8,013 nucleotides of DNA, from assembly GCA_021157815.1 (NCBI GenBank), contig JAGGVT010000133.1:1-8013 (forward strand), written 5' to 3'. Position numbers and translations under genes: made by a program. Below, piece after piece: positions 1 to 6,213 of this stretch (positions are counted from its first letter, which is position 1; each line of letters begins with the position of its first letter). A model generated the notes under the pieces. The model did no database searches and was not told where the DNA came from. It saw only the letters and a list, made by a program, of their open reading frames with translations. The stretch is from a bacterium. GTDB lineage: Bacteria > JAJVIF01 > JAGGVT01.

Positions 1-380
1 CGCTGATCTTTTTCTGGTGGAATCATAAGCTGCCTTATAGCCTCAAATACCTGTCTGAACTGCTTGTCATATTTCGACTCAAGTTCATCAAGACGTTTTG
101 CCAGTTTCGCGTTGGATGCAATAATACCGCGCAGACGGACGAAAGCCCTCATGATTTCGATATTCACCTTGACAGCCCTTTCGCTGTTCAGCACACTTGA
201 GAGCATAGCCACTCCCTGTTCAGTGAAGGCGTATGGCGGGTAACGTCGACCGCCCCACGATCTTGAGGTGCCAAATTGGCATCTCAAGTTTTGCTCCAGA
301 CCGTAGGGGCAACTCTCCGTGGTTGCCCTGTATTTATGCCAAAACTTTTGGCAGGCACGGAGACCTGCCCCTACATTCAT
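1..380 (-). pseudogene. ORF6N-domain protein, C-terminal part, 5'-disrupted, runs off left edge
   Basis: The reading frame from about position 297 down to 1 gives a recognisable ORF6N segment: [20 protein letters not shown], then an IMRAFVRLR stretch and a helical tail with [12 protein letters not shown] and [11 protein letters not shown]6N proteins are phage- and island-associated and are thought to bind DNA; no enzyme activity is established. The usual N-terminal half, which carries the LAxLYGV-type motif, is absent. Instead a 72-bp palindromic repeat (303-374) lies directly upstream. The frame stays open through the repeat to an ATG at 378-380, so a short chimeric protein of at least 126 residues could be made, but I see no good ribosome binding site. 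I read it as a gene broken by, or rebuilt on, the repeat. The family call is fairly sure; functionality is doubtful. The 3' end is outside the window. Confidence 0.7.
303..374. repeat. 72-bp nested palindromic repeat (copy 1)
   Basis: The ends are perfect inverted repeats, GTAGGGGCA (303-311) and TGCCCCTAC (366-374). Inside are three hairpins: GGGCAAC/GTTGCCC (307-313 with 322-328, loop TCTCCGTG), TGCCAAAA/TTTTGGCA (337-344 with 346-353, single-base loop), and GGCAGG/CCTGCC (350-355 with 364-369, loop CACGGAGA). The loops of the outer two hairpins are exact reverse complements, and their stems differ by paired changes (AAC/GTT against AGG/CCT). A related copy lies inside hsdM at 1877-1928. 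This is the architecture of REP/MITE-like elements. No mobilising enzyme is seen in the window. Confidence 0.85.
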
Positions 381-401
381 GGATTTTTCAACAATCCCAT
401 A

Positions 402-550
402 ATGTCCACATCCTGGACATGATAATAGAATATGTCTAGGAAGCGCTAAAACGTGGACATGGCCATTGCGATATGTCGATGTCATCGACATATACAAAAA
501 ACATGTCGATATAATCGCAAAACATCGACACATGCGGAGTGATGTGTCGA
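402..550. repeat. array of palindromes with TGTC(G/C)A half-sites
   Basis: This gene-free stretch between fic and the ORF6N frame has three perfect inverted repeats: ATGTCCA/TGGACAT (402-408 with 414-420, 5-nt spacer), ATATGTCGATG/CATCGACATAT (471-481 with 483-493, 1-nt spacer) and TCGACACAT/ATGTGTCGA (525-533 with 542-550, 8-nt spacer). Further single half-sites are TGGACAT (454-460), ATGTCTA (432-438) and ATGTCGAT (503-510). All share TGTC(G/C)A or its complement. It could be an operator array, a set of recombination sites or degenerate small repeats. Nothing in the window identifies the binding protein. Confidence 0.6.
519..550 (-). terminator. possible terminator after the hsdM-fic operon
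   Basis: Reading on the - strand, 14 bases past the fic stop codon there is a perfect 9-bp stem (550-542 with 533-525) with an 8-base loop, followed by TGTTTTG. The T-tract is short, so termination may be inefficient. The same palindrome belongs to the TGTC(G/C)A array, so it may be a protein-binding site instead. Confidence 0.35.
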
Positions 551-564
551 AAGGGGGTAGAAGA

Positions 565-1647
565 CTATTTGGATAACAATTCATAGAGTTTAACATTTAT
601 GTAGATATTCTCCCTCCCGGCTTTTTGCTTTTTTAAAATACCGATTTTCGCACATTCATCAAGATATAAAGCAGCAGTCTGACGTTCTGCAATTCCGGCA
701 TCTACCACAGCCTGATTCCTGCAATAAGGCATGACAAAAAGAAGTTCAATTAATTCCTTGGAATAGACCCTTTTAGGTAAATCGTTTCGAGCTTTTTCGA
801 TGGTTTGATCCAGCAGACTACGAATATTCATTATCTTCTTTCTGGTGTCGTTGGAAGTTATTTCGATACCTTCCAGCATGAAGAGAATCCATGGTTCCCA
901 CTTTTCGGATTTTGATATGCCAAGGAGAAGTTTCTGATACTTGGTTCTGTTTTCCATGATGAATTTGCTCAGGTAAAGAATGGGAAGGTCAAGCAATCCG
1001 GACTGCACAAGATAGAGAATGCAAAGGATGCGTCCTGAACGTCCGTTGCCATCATAGAAAGGATGAATTGCTTCGAATTGATAATGCTGTACAGCCATTT
1101 TGATGAGCGGGTCAACTTCATTATCGGTATTTAGATATTTTTCAAGGTTAGCCAGTTTATCACGGATAATTTTCTCACCTTCAGGAGGAGTATAAAGCAC
1201 TTTACCTGAGGAGGTGGAAAGCGTTGTGCCGGGGATTTTTCTTATTCCAGCATCAGTACTCTTTATCCGGTTACCGATTTCAACAAGCAGATTAGTTGTA
1301 AGATTCCCTCGTTTTTTCAGTTGATTGAATCCTTCCCAAACAGCGTCTCTGTAAGCAAGGACTTCTTTTGTTTGTGGATCCAAGCCGGATTCATCTGTTC
1401 CCAGGGCTTTGTATAATGCGTCATTGGTTGTAACCACATTCTCAATCTCAGAACTGATTTTCGCTTCCTGTAGAGTGATTGTATTGATAAGTATTGCTGA
1501 ATTGGGAAGTGAATCCTTGGTGCCGTTAAGGGATGCCAGAGAACGAGCAGCAGATGCTGTTTTTTTCAAAACAGGTTTCGTTTCCAAATCCTTCTTTGGT
1601 GGCAGCAATGGTAATTCGTTAAATGGTTTTTGTGGATTAAATACCAT
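565..1647 (-). CDS. Fic family protein, probable AMP-transferase, with C-terminal winged helix
   Basis: The product is a 360-residue Fic protein. Fic enzymes typically transfer AMP from ATP to a hydroxyl side chain of a target protein. The complete catalytic motif [12 protein letters not shown] is at residues 195-206, with the catalytic His first. An N-terminal SSEIEN at 65-70 matches the (S/T)xxxE(G/N) inhibitory helix, so this looks like a self-inhibited class II Fic. Residues about 296-360 look like a winged helix-turn-helix, suggesting DNA binding. I chose the ATG at 1647 rather than an in-frame one at 1695 because GGGAGG lies 7 bases upstream and the start overlaps the hsdM stop by 11 bp, pointing to translational coupling. 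Fic genes are often found inside type I restriction-modification loci, usually between hsdM and hsdS. The target is unknown; control of the locus is a guess. Confidence 0.92.
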   Translation of the reverse strand: MVFNPQKPFNELPLLPPKKDLETKPVLKKTASAARSLASLNGTKDSLPNSAILINTITLQEAKISSEIENVVTTNDALYKALGTDESGLDPQTKEVLAYRDAVWEGFNQLKKRGNLTTNLLVEIGNRIKSTDAGIRKIPGTTLSTSSGKVLYTPPEGEKIIRDKLANLEKYLNTDNEVDPLIKMAVQHYQFEAIHPFYDGNGRSGRILCILYLVQSGLLDLPILYLSKFIMENRTKYQKLLLGISKSEKWEPWILFMLEGIEITSNDTRKKIMNIRSLLDQTIEKARNDLPKRVYSKELIELLFVMPYCRNQAVVDAGIAERQTAALYLDECAKIGILKKQKAGRENIYINVKLYELLSK

Positions 1648-3229
1648 AACCCAGCCTCCCAAGATTCTTCTTGATTTCCTTTTCCAGCTTCGCACTTTCT
1701 TTGAATTGCTCCTTCAGTTGCGATGTCAGACGTTGCATTTTCTCATCGAATGGTTCGCCGTCATCCTCGATTGCCTCCGCGCCAACATACCGTCCGGGAG
1801 TCAAAACAAATCCGTGAGATTCGATTTCCTCAATCGTTGCGCTCTTGCAGAATCCGGGGATGTCTTCATATTCAGGATAGGCACGGAGACCTGTCCCTAC
1901 TGTAGGGGCATCTCTTTGTGGTTGCCCTCTCCACGCGTGATATGTTTTCGCGATTCGTGAGATATCCTCATCTGTCAGTTCACGATGCACACGGTCTATC
2001 AGCACACCGAGTTTCCGGGCATCGATAAAAAGCGTCTCACCGCGACGATCCCTGAATTTCCCGTTTCCTTTGCTCCGCGAAACAAACCACAGGCAGGCGG
2101 GAATCGCAGTGCCGTAGAACAACTGGCCGGGAAGCGCGATCATGCAATCGACAATATCATTTTCGATAATGCTTTGGCGAATTTTCCCCTCACCGGACTG
2201 GTTACTCGACATCGAGCCGTTAGCGAGAACGAATCCCGCGATACCCTTTGGCGCAAGATGATGAATAAAATGCTGAACCCAGGCATAGTTCGCGTTCCCT
2301 TTTGGCGGGACGCCGTATTTCCAGCGAACATCATCCCTGAGACGTTCACCGCCCCAATCGCTATCGTTGAACGGAGGATTGGCAAGCAGGAAATCAACTT
2401 TTAAATCCTTGTGTAAATCGTTGTGGAATGAATCCGCAGCGTAACCGCCAAGGTTAGCCTCAATCGCGCGAATGGCAAGATTCATCTTCGCCAGTCGCCA
2501 TGTTGTGGGATTGGACTCCTGACCGTAGATTGCGATATTACCGATGCGCCCATTATGAGATTGTATGAACTTTTCGCTTTGAACAAACATGCCAGCCGAT
2601 CCGCAACAGGGGTCATAGACGCGCCCTTTGTACGGTTCGATCATCTCAACAAGCAATTTAACAATGCAGTTCGGGGTATAAAATTCACCGCCTTTCTTTC
2701 CTTCTCTGCTGGCGAATTGTTTCAGGAAATATTCATAAACACGTCCGAGAATGTCCTTGCTTCTGCTGTCAGCATCGCCAAGCCCGATTGTCCCGATGAT
2801 ATCGATTAACCCGCCGAGACGCTGTTTATCGAGTTGCGGACGGTTATAATCCTTCGGGAGAACGCCTTTAAGTGTTGGATTCTCTTTCTCGATTGCGACC
2901 ATCGCATCATCAATTGCCTTGCCGATGGTTGGCAGTTTTGCCTCCGCCTGAAGTTTTGACCACCGAGCATCCTGAGGCACCCAGAAGATATTCTCCGCGA
3001 TATACTCGTCGCGATCCTCAGGATCAGAAAGTTTATCCTCTGTGAGTTTCGCGTGATGCTCGTTAAATGCATCAGAGATATACTTCAGGAATATCAATCC
3101 AAGCGCGACATGCTTATATTCGGATGAATCCATATTACCGCGCATCTTATCCGCAGCAGCCCACAGTTTCTGCTCGAATTCAAGCTTCGCACTGTTGTTC
3201 GCTTTTTTCGTTGTTTTCTTTTTTTCCAT
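1637..3229 (-). CDS. hsdM: type I restriction-modification system DNA methyltransferase subunit (HsdM)
   Basis: HsdM is the N6-adenine methyltransferase of type I systems. With HsdS it methylates the recognition site using S-adenosylmethionine, and with HsdR it forms the restriction complex. The 530-residue product has the N-terminal helical HsdM domain (about 14-150, including [15 protein letters not shown]), then [11 protein letters not shown] (180-190). The AdoMet motif [10 protein letters not shown] is at 206-215, where relatives usually have GSGGMF, and the catalytic motif NPPF is at 284-287. Residues about 435-451 ([17 protein letters not shown]) are encoded by a palindromic repeat and appear inserted between conserved HAWRG and EYEDIPGFC blocks. 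That site lies C-terminal to the catalytic core, so activity may survive. The start at 3229 has only a distant GAGG, about 16 bases upstream. The gene sits 23 bp after a small ORF and overlaps fic. hsdS and hsdR are not in the window. Confidence 0.96.
   Translation of the reverse strand: MEKKKTTKKANNSAKLEFEQKLWAAADKMRGNMDSSEYKHVALGLIFLKYISDAFNEHHAKLTEDKLSDPEDRDEYIAENIFWVPQDARWSKLQAEAKLPTIGKAIDDAMVAIEKENPTLKGVLPKDYNRPQLDKQRLGGLIDIIGTIGLGDADSRSKDILGRVYEYFLKQFASREGKKGGEFYTPNCIVKLLVEMIEPYKGRVYDPCCGSAGMFVQSEKFIQSHNGRIGNIAIYGQESNPTTWRLAKMNLAIRAIEANLGGYAADSFHNDLHKDLKVDFLLANPPFNDSDWGGERLRDDVRWKYGVPPKGNANYAWVQHFIHHLAPKGIAGFVLANGSMSSNQSGEGKIRQSIIENDIVDCMIALPGQLFYGTAIPACLWFVSRSKGNGKFRDRRGETLFIDARKLGVLIDRVHRELTDEDISRIAKTYHAWRGQPQRDAPTVGTGLRAYPEYEDIPGFCKSATIEEIESHGFVLTPGRYVGAEAIEDDGEPFDEKMQRLTSQLKEQFKESAKLEKEIKKNLGRLGYGI
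1877..1928. repeat. palindromic repeat inserted in frame in hsdM (copy 2)
   Basis: The + strand reads GGCACGGAGACCTGTCCCTA, then a second arm starting TGTAGGGGCA and ending GTTGCCC. Each arm is a version of the arms in the 303-374 repeat, here joined tail to tail. The second arm folds with stem GGGCA/TGCCC; the first can form AGG/CCT with the same CACGGAGA loop. It accounts for about 51 bases (17 codons) of hsdM, so the reading frame is kept. On the coding strand it gives TVGTGLRA, closely matching NVGAGLRA from the other copy. This resembles protein-coding palindromic elements such as those of Rickettsia in behaviour, not in sequence. Confidence 0.75.
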
Positions 3230-3252
3230 AATATTTGGTTATTTACCTCACT

Positions 3253-3477
3253 TTATTTCCATGATCCGATCAAAGGAATCGGGAATCGGCAGACAAGATG
3301 CTCCTTGGATAATTGTTGATTTCGAATCGTTCCGGGAAACTTCATTAGGATTAGGTCTAAAGTGTAAAGCGCAAGTCTCGTAGCCAGTATCCTTTTAAAG
3401 AATCCGACTGCATCATCAATAAAACCCCTGAAGTCCTGTATATCTTTTTTAAGACTGGCGTTGAATGTTTCCTGCAT
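3253..3477 (-). CDS. small hypothetical protein, 74 residues
   Basis: I do not recognise this protein. The ATG at 3477 lies two bases after the TGA of the upstream gene, with GGAGG 6 bases before it, a strong ribosome binding site that supports translation. A TTG two codons earlier is a less likely start. Residues 1-47 look helical, with a mixed hydrophobic stretch (VGFFKRILATRLALYTLDLI, about 25-44) that might be amphipathic or weakly membrane-associated. The last 25 residues are basic and proline-containing. It sits between the replication-relaxation protein and hsdM in a tightly packed operon, so it may be a partner of either. It could also be a decayed remnant. Confidence 0.55.
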   Translation of the reverse strand: MQETFNASLKKDIQDFRGFIDDAVGFFKRILATRLALYTLDLILMKFPGTIRNQQLSKEHLVCRFPIPLIGSWK

Positions 3478-3479
3478 AA

Positions 3480-4439
3480 TCAACCTCCGATGGAATCTAA
3501 AATGCTGGCTTTCTCAGCGAGATCATACTTTTCAATTTGATGTGTTCCCTCATCGCAGCCCTGATAAAGATCGCTTGCGCGAGTCCATATCTTTTCAAGC
3601 ACATTCTCAGGGGTGATTTCCTGAGCGACAGTGTACCAAAATCCACGTTTGCCTCCAAGAAAAACCGTTTTCTTCGCGAGCGACATAATGCGCCTTTCGC
3701 TGGTGGTTACTGTCAGCACAATAAACCAGTTCGTATGGAATCGTTCCTTCAATTCGGATGATTTCATGTACTCCCGATAAACAATGATCTTTTCCATCCA
3801 CCGCTTGAGAGACATCGTTCCCCGGTCAACCTCGACAAAGAACAATCCAAATTTGCGTTTGAATTTCACGCCGATAATTGCATCCGGGATTACGGATGAT
3901 TCATAGCGCGAGCCATCCTCTTTCCTGCGCACAACGGAAATCCTGTGGCTGTCAGGATTTGTGGATAAAGCCTTGAAGTCCTTTACTCTGCCTTGATCCT
4001 GAGCATCAGCCAGAGACTTCTCATAGGAGATGAGAACATCGTTCACATCGAGAAGATGCTGTATATGGGATAAACCCACTTTGTTGTGGAATCTATTCCA
4101 CGCGATTTCATCGCGAGCTACATCATCCGCTTGAGCTAATAAACGTGCGCCTTTCTCAGCCATTGCATAAATCAGTTTGTGTGAGTACACATTATCCGAA
4201 AGCATGAGCCGATCCAGATACTTGTTGTGGTACATGTATCTGAGACGGTTTTCGATACCGCGCTTGCTTGCTTCGGGAAACAACCATGCTAGTTGTTCAA
4301 GTAAAAGGAATCTGTATTTACAGATTGCCCGGATGAATTCGATATCCCGATCTGTTATCTGAAATCTTGGAGGTTTTTTAGCCCTCCTCTTTTTAGGGAG
4401 TCTATTTTGGTCTGTTTTTCTTTCTCTTGGAGGAATCAT
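3480..4439 (-). CDS. replication-relaxation family protein
   Basis: The 319-residue product matches the replication-relaxation family known from plasmids and integrative elements, whose biochemical role is poorly defined. Residues 1-25 are a very basic tail (KKRRAKKPP). Residues 26-105 form a winged-helix-like region (RFQITDRDIEFIRAICKYRF, with an EQLAWLF helix and MAEKGARLL). The conserved core follows: HIQHLLDVNDVLI (125-137), PDAIIGV (185-191), FFVEVDRGTMSLKRWMEKI (200-218) and YREY. The PD...ExD...K spacing resembles a PD-(D/E)xK nuclease fold; this is an inference. The ATG has no clear Shine-Dalgarno site but sits just after a candidate -10 box, so a leaderless or short-leader mRNA is possible. 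The stop is two bases from the next ATG. Such genes fit a mobile or defence island. Confidence 0.8.
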   Translation of the reverse strand: MIPPRERKTDQNRLPKKRRAKKPPRFQITDRDIEFIRAICKYRFLLLEQLAWLFPEASKRGIENRLRYMYHNKYLDRLMLSDNVYSHKLIYAMAEKGARLLAQADDVARDEIAWNRFHNKVGLSHIQHLLDVNDVLISYEKSLADAQDQGRVKDFKALSTNPDSHRISVVRRKEDGSRYESSVIPDAIIGVKFKRKFGLFFVEVDRGTMSLKRWMEKIIVYREYMKSSELKERFHTNWFIVLTVTTSERRIMSLAKKTVFLGGKRGFWYTVAQEITPENVLEKIWTRASDLYQGCDEGTHQIEKYDLAEKASILDSIGG

Positions 4440-4449
4440 AAACGGTGTA

Positions 4450-4479
4450 ATTATCGCATATACTTAATCTCATTTTAAA
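4450..4479 (-). promoter_or_regulatory. candidate promoter for the relaxation-hsdM-fic operon
   Basis: On the - strand TTTAAA (4479-4474) is followed, after an 18-base spacer, by GATAAT (4455-4450), a five-of-six match to the -10 consensus. A start about 7 bases downstream would leave a leader of only a few bases before the ATG at 4439, agreeing with the lack of a Shine-Dalgarno site there. The -35 is weak. Confidence 0.35.
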
Positions 4480-4492
4480 CCATGTTCCGATA

Positions 4493-4894
4493 TTATTCTT
4501 TACCACCCCAGATGATTATTCCAAGAGTGGCCATCATAGTAACAATCGTTGTTTCCGTTTCGATTTTGCCATAGACTGTTAATACTGCTACTGCCGTGAC
4601 TAGAAGAATAACTGTAATAACTCGCGCCCACAGAAATTGTGTGTTGAACTTGGCTTTCAAAATCATAGATTCTTTTTCGTTTGAAATTCTGTCCGATACT
4701 TCCTTGTGTTTTCTCCGAAGATGCTCACCAAATTCTGGTAAGATTTTTTCAGCGAAAACAGGTGATGAAATGAATTCAAGTAGGTCAGCAATTAGTTCTC
4801 CCGCATCTCCCTCATCGTCAGGGAATATTATCTTAGTCCCTTTTGGAAGTGGAACATTAGAGAGAGTGTTATCATTGTCGGGTTTCTCTTCCAT
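4493..4894 (-). CDS. small two-helix membrane protein, unknown function
   Basis: The family of this 133-residue protein is not recognised. The N-terminal 85 residues are hydrophilic and largely acidic at first (FPDDEGDAGELIADLLEF, 24-41), then a charged, probably helical segment follows (EHLRRKHKEVSDRISNEKES, 57-76). Two hydrophobic helices come next: about 88-108 (LWARVITVILLVTAVAVLTV) and about 115-130 (TTIVTMMATLGIIIWG), ending GGKE. This predicts a cytoplasmic domain followed by a membrane hairpin; there is no signal peptide. GGAG 7 bases before the ATG supports the start. It is the first gene of the - strand run, 53 bp before the relaxation-family gene, though the gap holds a candidate promoter. 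A membrane-anchored accessory of an island system is possible but unproven. Confidence 0.7.
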   Translation of the reverse strand: MEEKPDNDNTLSNVPLPKGTKIIFPDDEGDAGELIADLLEFISSPVFAEKILPEFGEHLRRKHKEVSDRISNEKESMILKAKFNTQFLWARVITVILLVTAVAVLTVYGKIETETTIVTMMATLGIIIWGGKE

Positions 4895-4913
4895 TTTTTT
4901 CTCCGAAATTTGA

Positions 4914-5394
4914 TTAGAATTTTCAATATGCTAACCCGCCCATCTCAGGGTAAAGATGAGGCGATCAGCATACAGAATCTTAAGTGCTTGGGAATCTGCA
5001 CACAGATTGCCCTTTGTTAATTGCTTGCGTCGAGTAATAGTACCATCGTGGAATGTCCAATGGTAGTTATTTGCTCTCTGCAAGTTCCTCCTCTAAATCC
5101 TTGATTTGCATTGTTGCATGTTTAGCGGTAAGTGTGGCTATCTCCTTGTAATCAGGCTTGTCGCCTAACTGGTGCTGGAGATATCCGAGGTATCGAAGTT
5201 GTAGACCGGCACAGGCGAATTATTTTCAATTTATTTCTATTAGGCTATTGCGCGAATTAAATCGAGCTGATAAATTAATATTATTGCATATTTGAACCAC
5301 GCAAGAAATAGGGACTAATATGTTATATTATTGTGAATTACTAATGGATCTTTCGCTTTTAATTTATCTATCACATAAAGCCAAGGAGGCTTAT
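4914..5394. other. stretch without an intact gene, AT-rich on the right
   Basis: Apart from the remnants at 4931-5219, I see no gene here. A TACCAT/ATGGTA inverted repeat (5041-5046 with 5060-5065) encloses one ATGTCCA, the half-site seen at 402-550. From about 5210 the sequence is strongly AT-rich, with a weak TTGAAC (5292-5297) and TAATAT (5316-5321) pair, 18 bases apart, that might be a promoter for the small gene at 5395. Confidence 0.4.
4931..5219 (-). pseudogene. coding-like remnants in two overlapping frames, unidentified
   Basis: Two short - strand frames overlap here. Frame A (5219-5067, 50 codons from a stop, no start codon before an internal ATG) reads ACAGLQLRYLGYLQHQLGDK and ends in KDLEEELAESK, like the helical C-terminus of some larger protein. 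Frame B (5083-4931) starts at a possible TTG, only 3 bases after an AGGAGG, and contains NNYHWTFHDGTITRRKQLTK and ALKILYADRLIF. Neither is recognised. A frameshifted single gene missing its 5' end would explain both. They lie just upstream of the membrane-protein gene on the same strand. Confidence 0.3.
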
Positions 5395-5610
5395 ATGAGC
5401 TACATGAAATTTTTGCTCAGCGAAGTTAATGATTCTGTAGATGCAGAGGATGTTTACGATGAGTTGCATGCATTCCTCTCTTATTGTGCTTTAGACGCTT
5501 TCCTGGGAGCAGATGATGAATTAGAGAGTCTCATTCGAGGATGGCTTGAAGCGCTTGAAGCTTTAATGCAACTACGAGCAAAATTTAAAGTTGTTCCCGT
5601 TTCAACCTAA
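5395..5610 (+). CDS. small acidic hypothetical protein, 71 residues
   Basis: The product is not recognised. The start is the ATG at 5395, set by an ideal AAGGAGG (5383-5389) 5 bases upstream. An in-frame ATG at 5320 would give 96 residues but has no such site. The protein is acidic, with clustered Asp/Glu (DSVDAEDVYDELH, 13-25; GADDELESL, 38-46). It ends in an amphipathic helix (IRGWLEALEALMQLRAKF, 47-64) and is predicted all-helical with no membrane span. It stands alone in AT-rich DNA, divergent from the membrane-protein gene and followed by a hairpin. Small acidic helical proteins in islands can be antitoxins, inhibitors or DNA mimics, but nothing here shows which. Confidence 0.6.
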   Translation: MSYMKFLLSEVNDSVDAEDVYDELHAFLSYCALDAFLGADDELESLIRGWLEALEALMQLRAKFKVVPVST

Positions 5611-5619
5611 TCCTCATAT

Positions 5620-5642
5620 TCTGTGGCTGCTTTCGCCACGGA
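5620..5642 (+). terminator. hairpin after the small acidic-protein gene
   Basis: Ten bases past the stop, TCTGTGGC (5620-5627) pairs with GCCACGGA (5635-5642), 8 bp with one G-T pair, around a 7-base loop. The sequence that follows is AT-rich (ATTATAATATA) but has no proper T-run, so this is only a possible intrinsic terminator. Confidence 0.4.
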
Positions 5643-5721
5643 ATTATAATATACTATAAAAGATTTATTCAACACTAACAATAAATGCTATTGATGATAA
5701 TAATATAAAAGTAATAATTTC

Positions 5722-5739
5722 GCTTTGCTTGCTTTGCTT
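5722..5739. repeat. tandem GCTTTGCTT, two copies
   Basis: Two exact adjacent copies of the 9-mer GCTTTGCTT lie about 20 bp before the point where the recombinase homology abruptly begins. They may mark a deletion or slippage junction. Confidence 0.5.
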
Positions 5740-6050
5740 TATAATCCAATTTACTAAATTACGTTCTGCAGGTCAGCCAGGGAATGGACTACGATTTGGA
5801 ACACCTTGCGAGTTGAAGAAGCATCTCGTGTCAGCGAGCATTCTCTTGATCTGAGAAAAGATTCTAAAGAGATCGAAGCGAAGCTTCGCAGGTTGAACGA
5901 CTTGGTCGTGGATGGAGAAATAGATCGAGAGGAGTATGCCTCTCGTAAAAAGAAATTTGTGAATGAAAAAATTGCCACAGAAAAAAAAGTGGAGGTAATC
6001 GCCAGTGAAGGCGTAATGTACTGGCTCGAACCATTAAAGGAGTTCGTAAA

Positions 6051-6081
6051 CACAGTCTGGGAGAGGAATCTCCAGACTGTG
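6051..6081. repeat. 10-bp perfect inverted repeat inside the recombinase fragment
   Basis: CACAGTCTGG (6051-6060) and CCAGACTGTG (6072-6081) are exact inverted repeats. GAGA and TCT inside extend the hairpin to about 13 pairs with one bulge. It is unusually strong for coding sequence. Confidence 0.7.
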
Positions 6082-6099
6082 GGGGATGATAATTTAAAA

Positions 6100-6120
6100 C
6101 TCCGCGACTTCTTCGCGGAG
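6100..6120. repeat. 7-bp GC-rich hairpin inside the recombinase fragment
   Basis: CTCCGCG (6100-6106) pairs with CGCGGAG (6114-6120) across ACTTCTT. It lies 18 bases after the previous hairpin and before a third. Confidence 0.6.
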
Positions 6121-6179
6121 GGTGGCTCGAACCATAGAATTGAATCGCGGAAAGTGCTTTGGGACTGGAATTTACCTCA

Positions 6180-6199
6180 CTCGCTCCTCGCGGAGCGAG
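6180..6199. terminator. 8-bp perfect hairpin just past the tRNA 3' end
   Basis: CTCGCTCC (6180-6187) and GGAGCGAG (6192-6199) pair across TCGC. On the - strand it lies 14 bases beyond the tRNA CCA end, where a tRNA transcript could terminate or be held for processing. There is no T-run on either strand, so the terminator role is tentative. Confidence 0.35.
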
Positions 6200-6213
6200 G
6201 CGTTCGTTCCGAA

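Noticed and set aside
233-439. Open frame of 68 codons on the + strand
   Set aside because: It lies across the ORF6N frame and the palindromic repeat; its peptide is mostly translated repeat, with no ribosome binding site.
402-550. CRISPR array
   Set aside because: The repeats are short palindromes with irregular spacing and no spacer of constant length.
1648-1695. Longer N-terminus for Fic beginning at 1695
   Set aside because: The extra 16 residues are very basic and encoded within hsdM; the internal ATG at 1647 has the better ribosome binding site and the usual Fic N-terminus.
1409-1960. Open frame of 183 codons on the + strand
   Set aside because: It is antisense to fic and hsdM, which have clear family motifs on the other strand.
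1985-2404. Open frame of 139 codons on the + strand
   Set aside because: It is antisense to the catalytic part of hsdM and resembles no protein.
2140-3072. Two frames on the - strand inside hsdM (2140-2397 and 2806-3072)
   Set aside because: They are alternative-frame shadows of hsdM with no start signals.
4596-4913. Open frame of 105 codons on the + strand
   Set aside because: It is antisense to the membrane-protein gene, which has a good ribosome binding site and a sensible membrane topology.
5320-5394. Longer N-terminus for the small acidic protein
   Set aside because: AAGGAGG directly before the ATG at 5395 fixes the shorter start; no such site precedes 5320.
5754-6053. Open frame of 99 codons on the - strand
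   Set aside because: It is antisense to the recombinase fragment; the serine-rich peptide is typical of antisense reading of charged helices.
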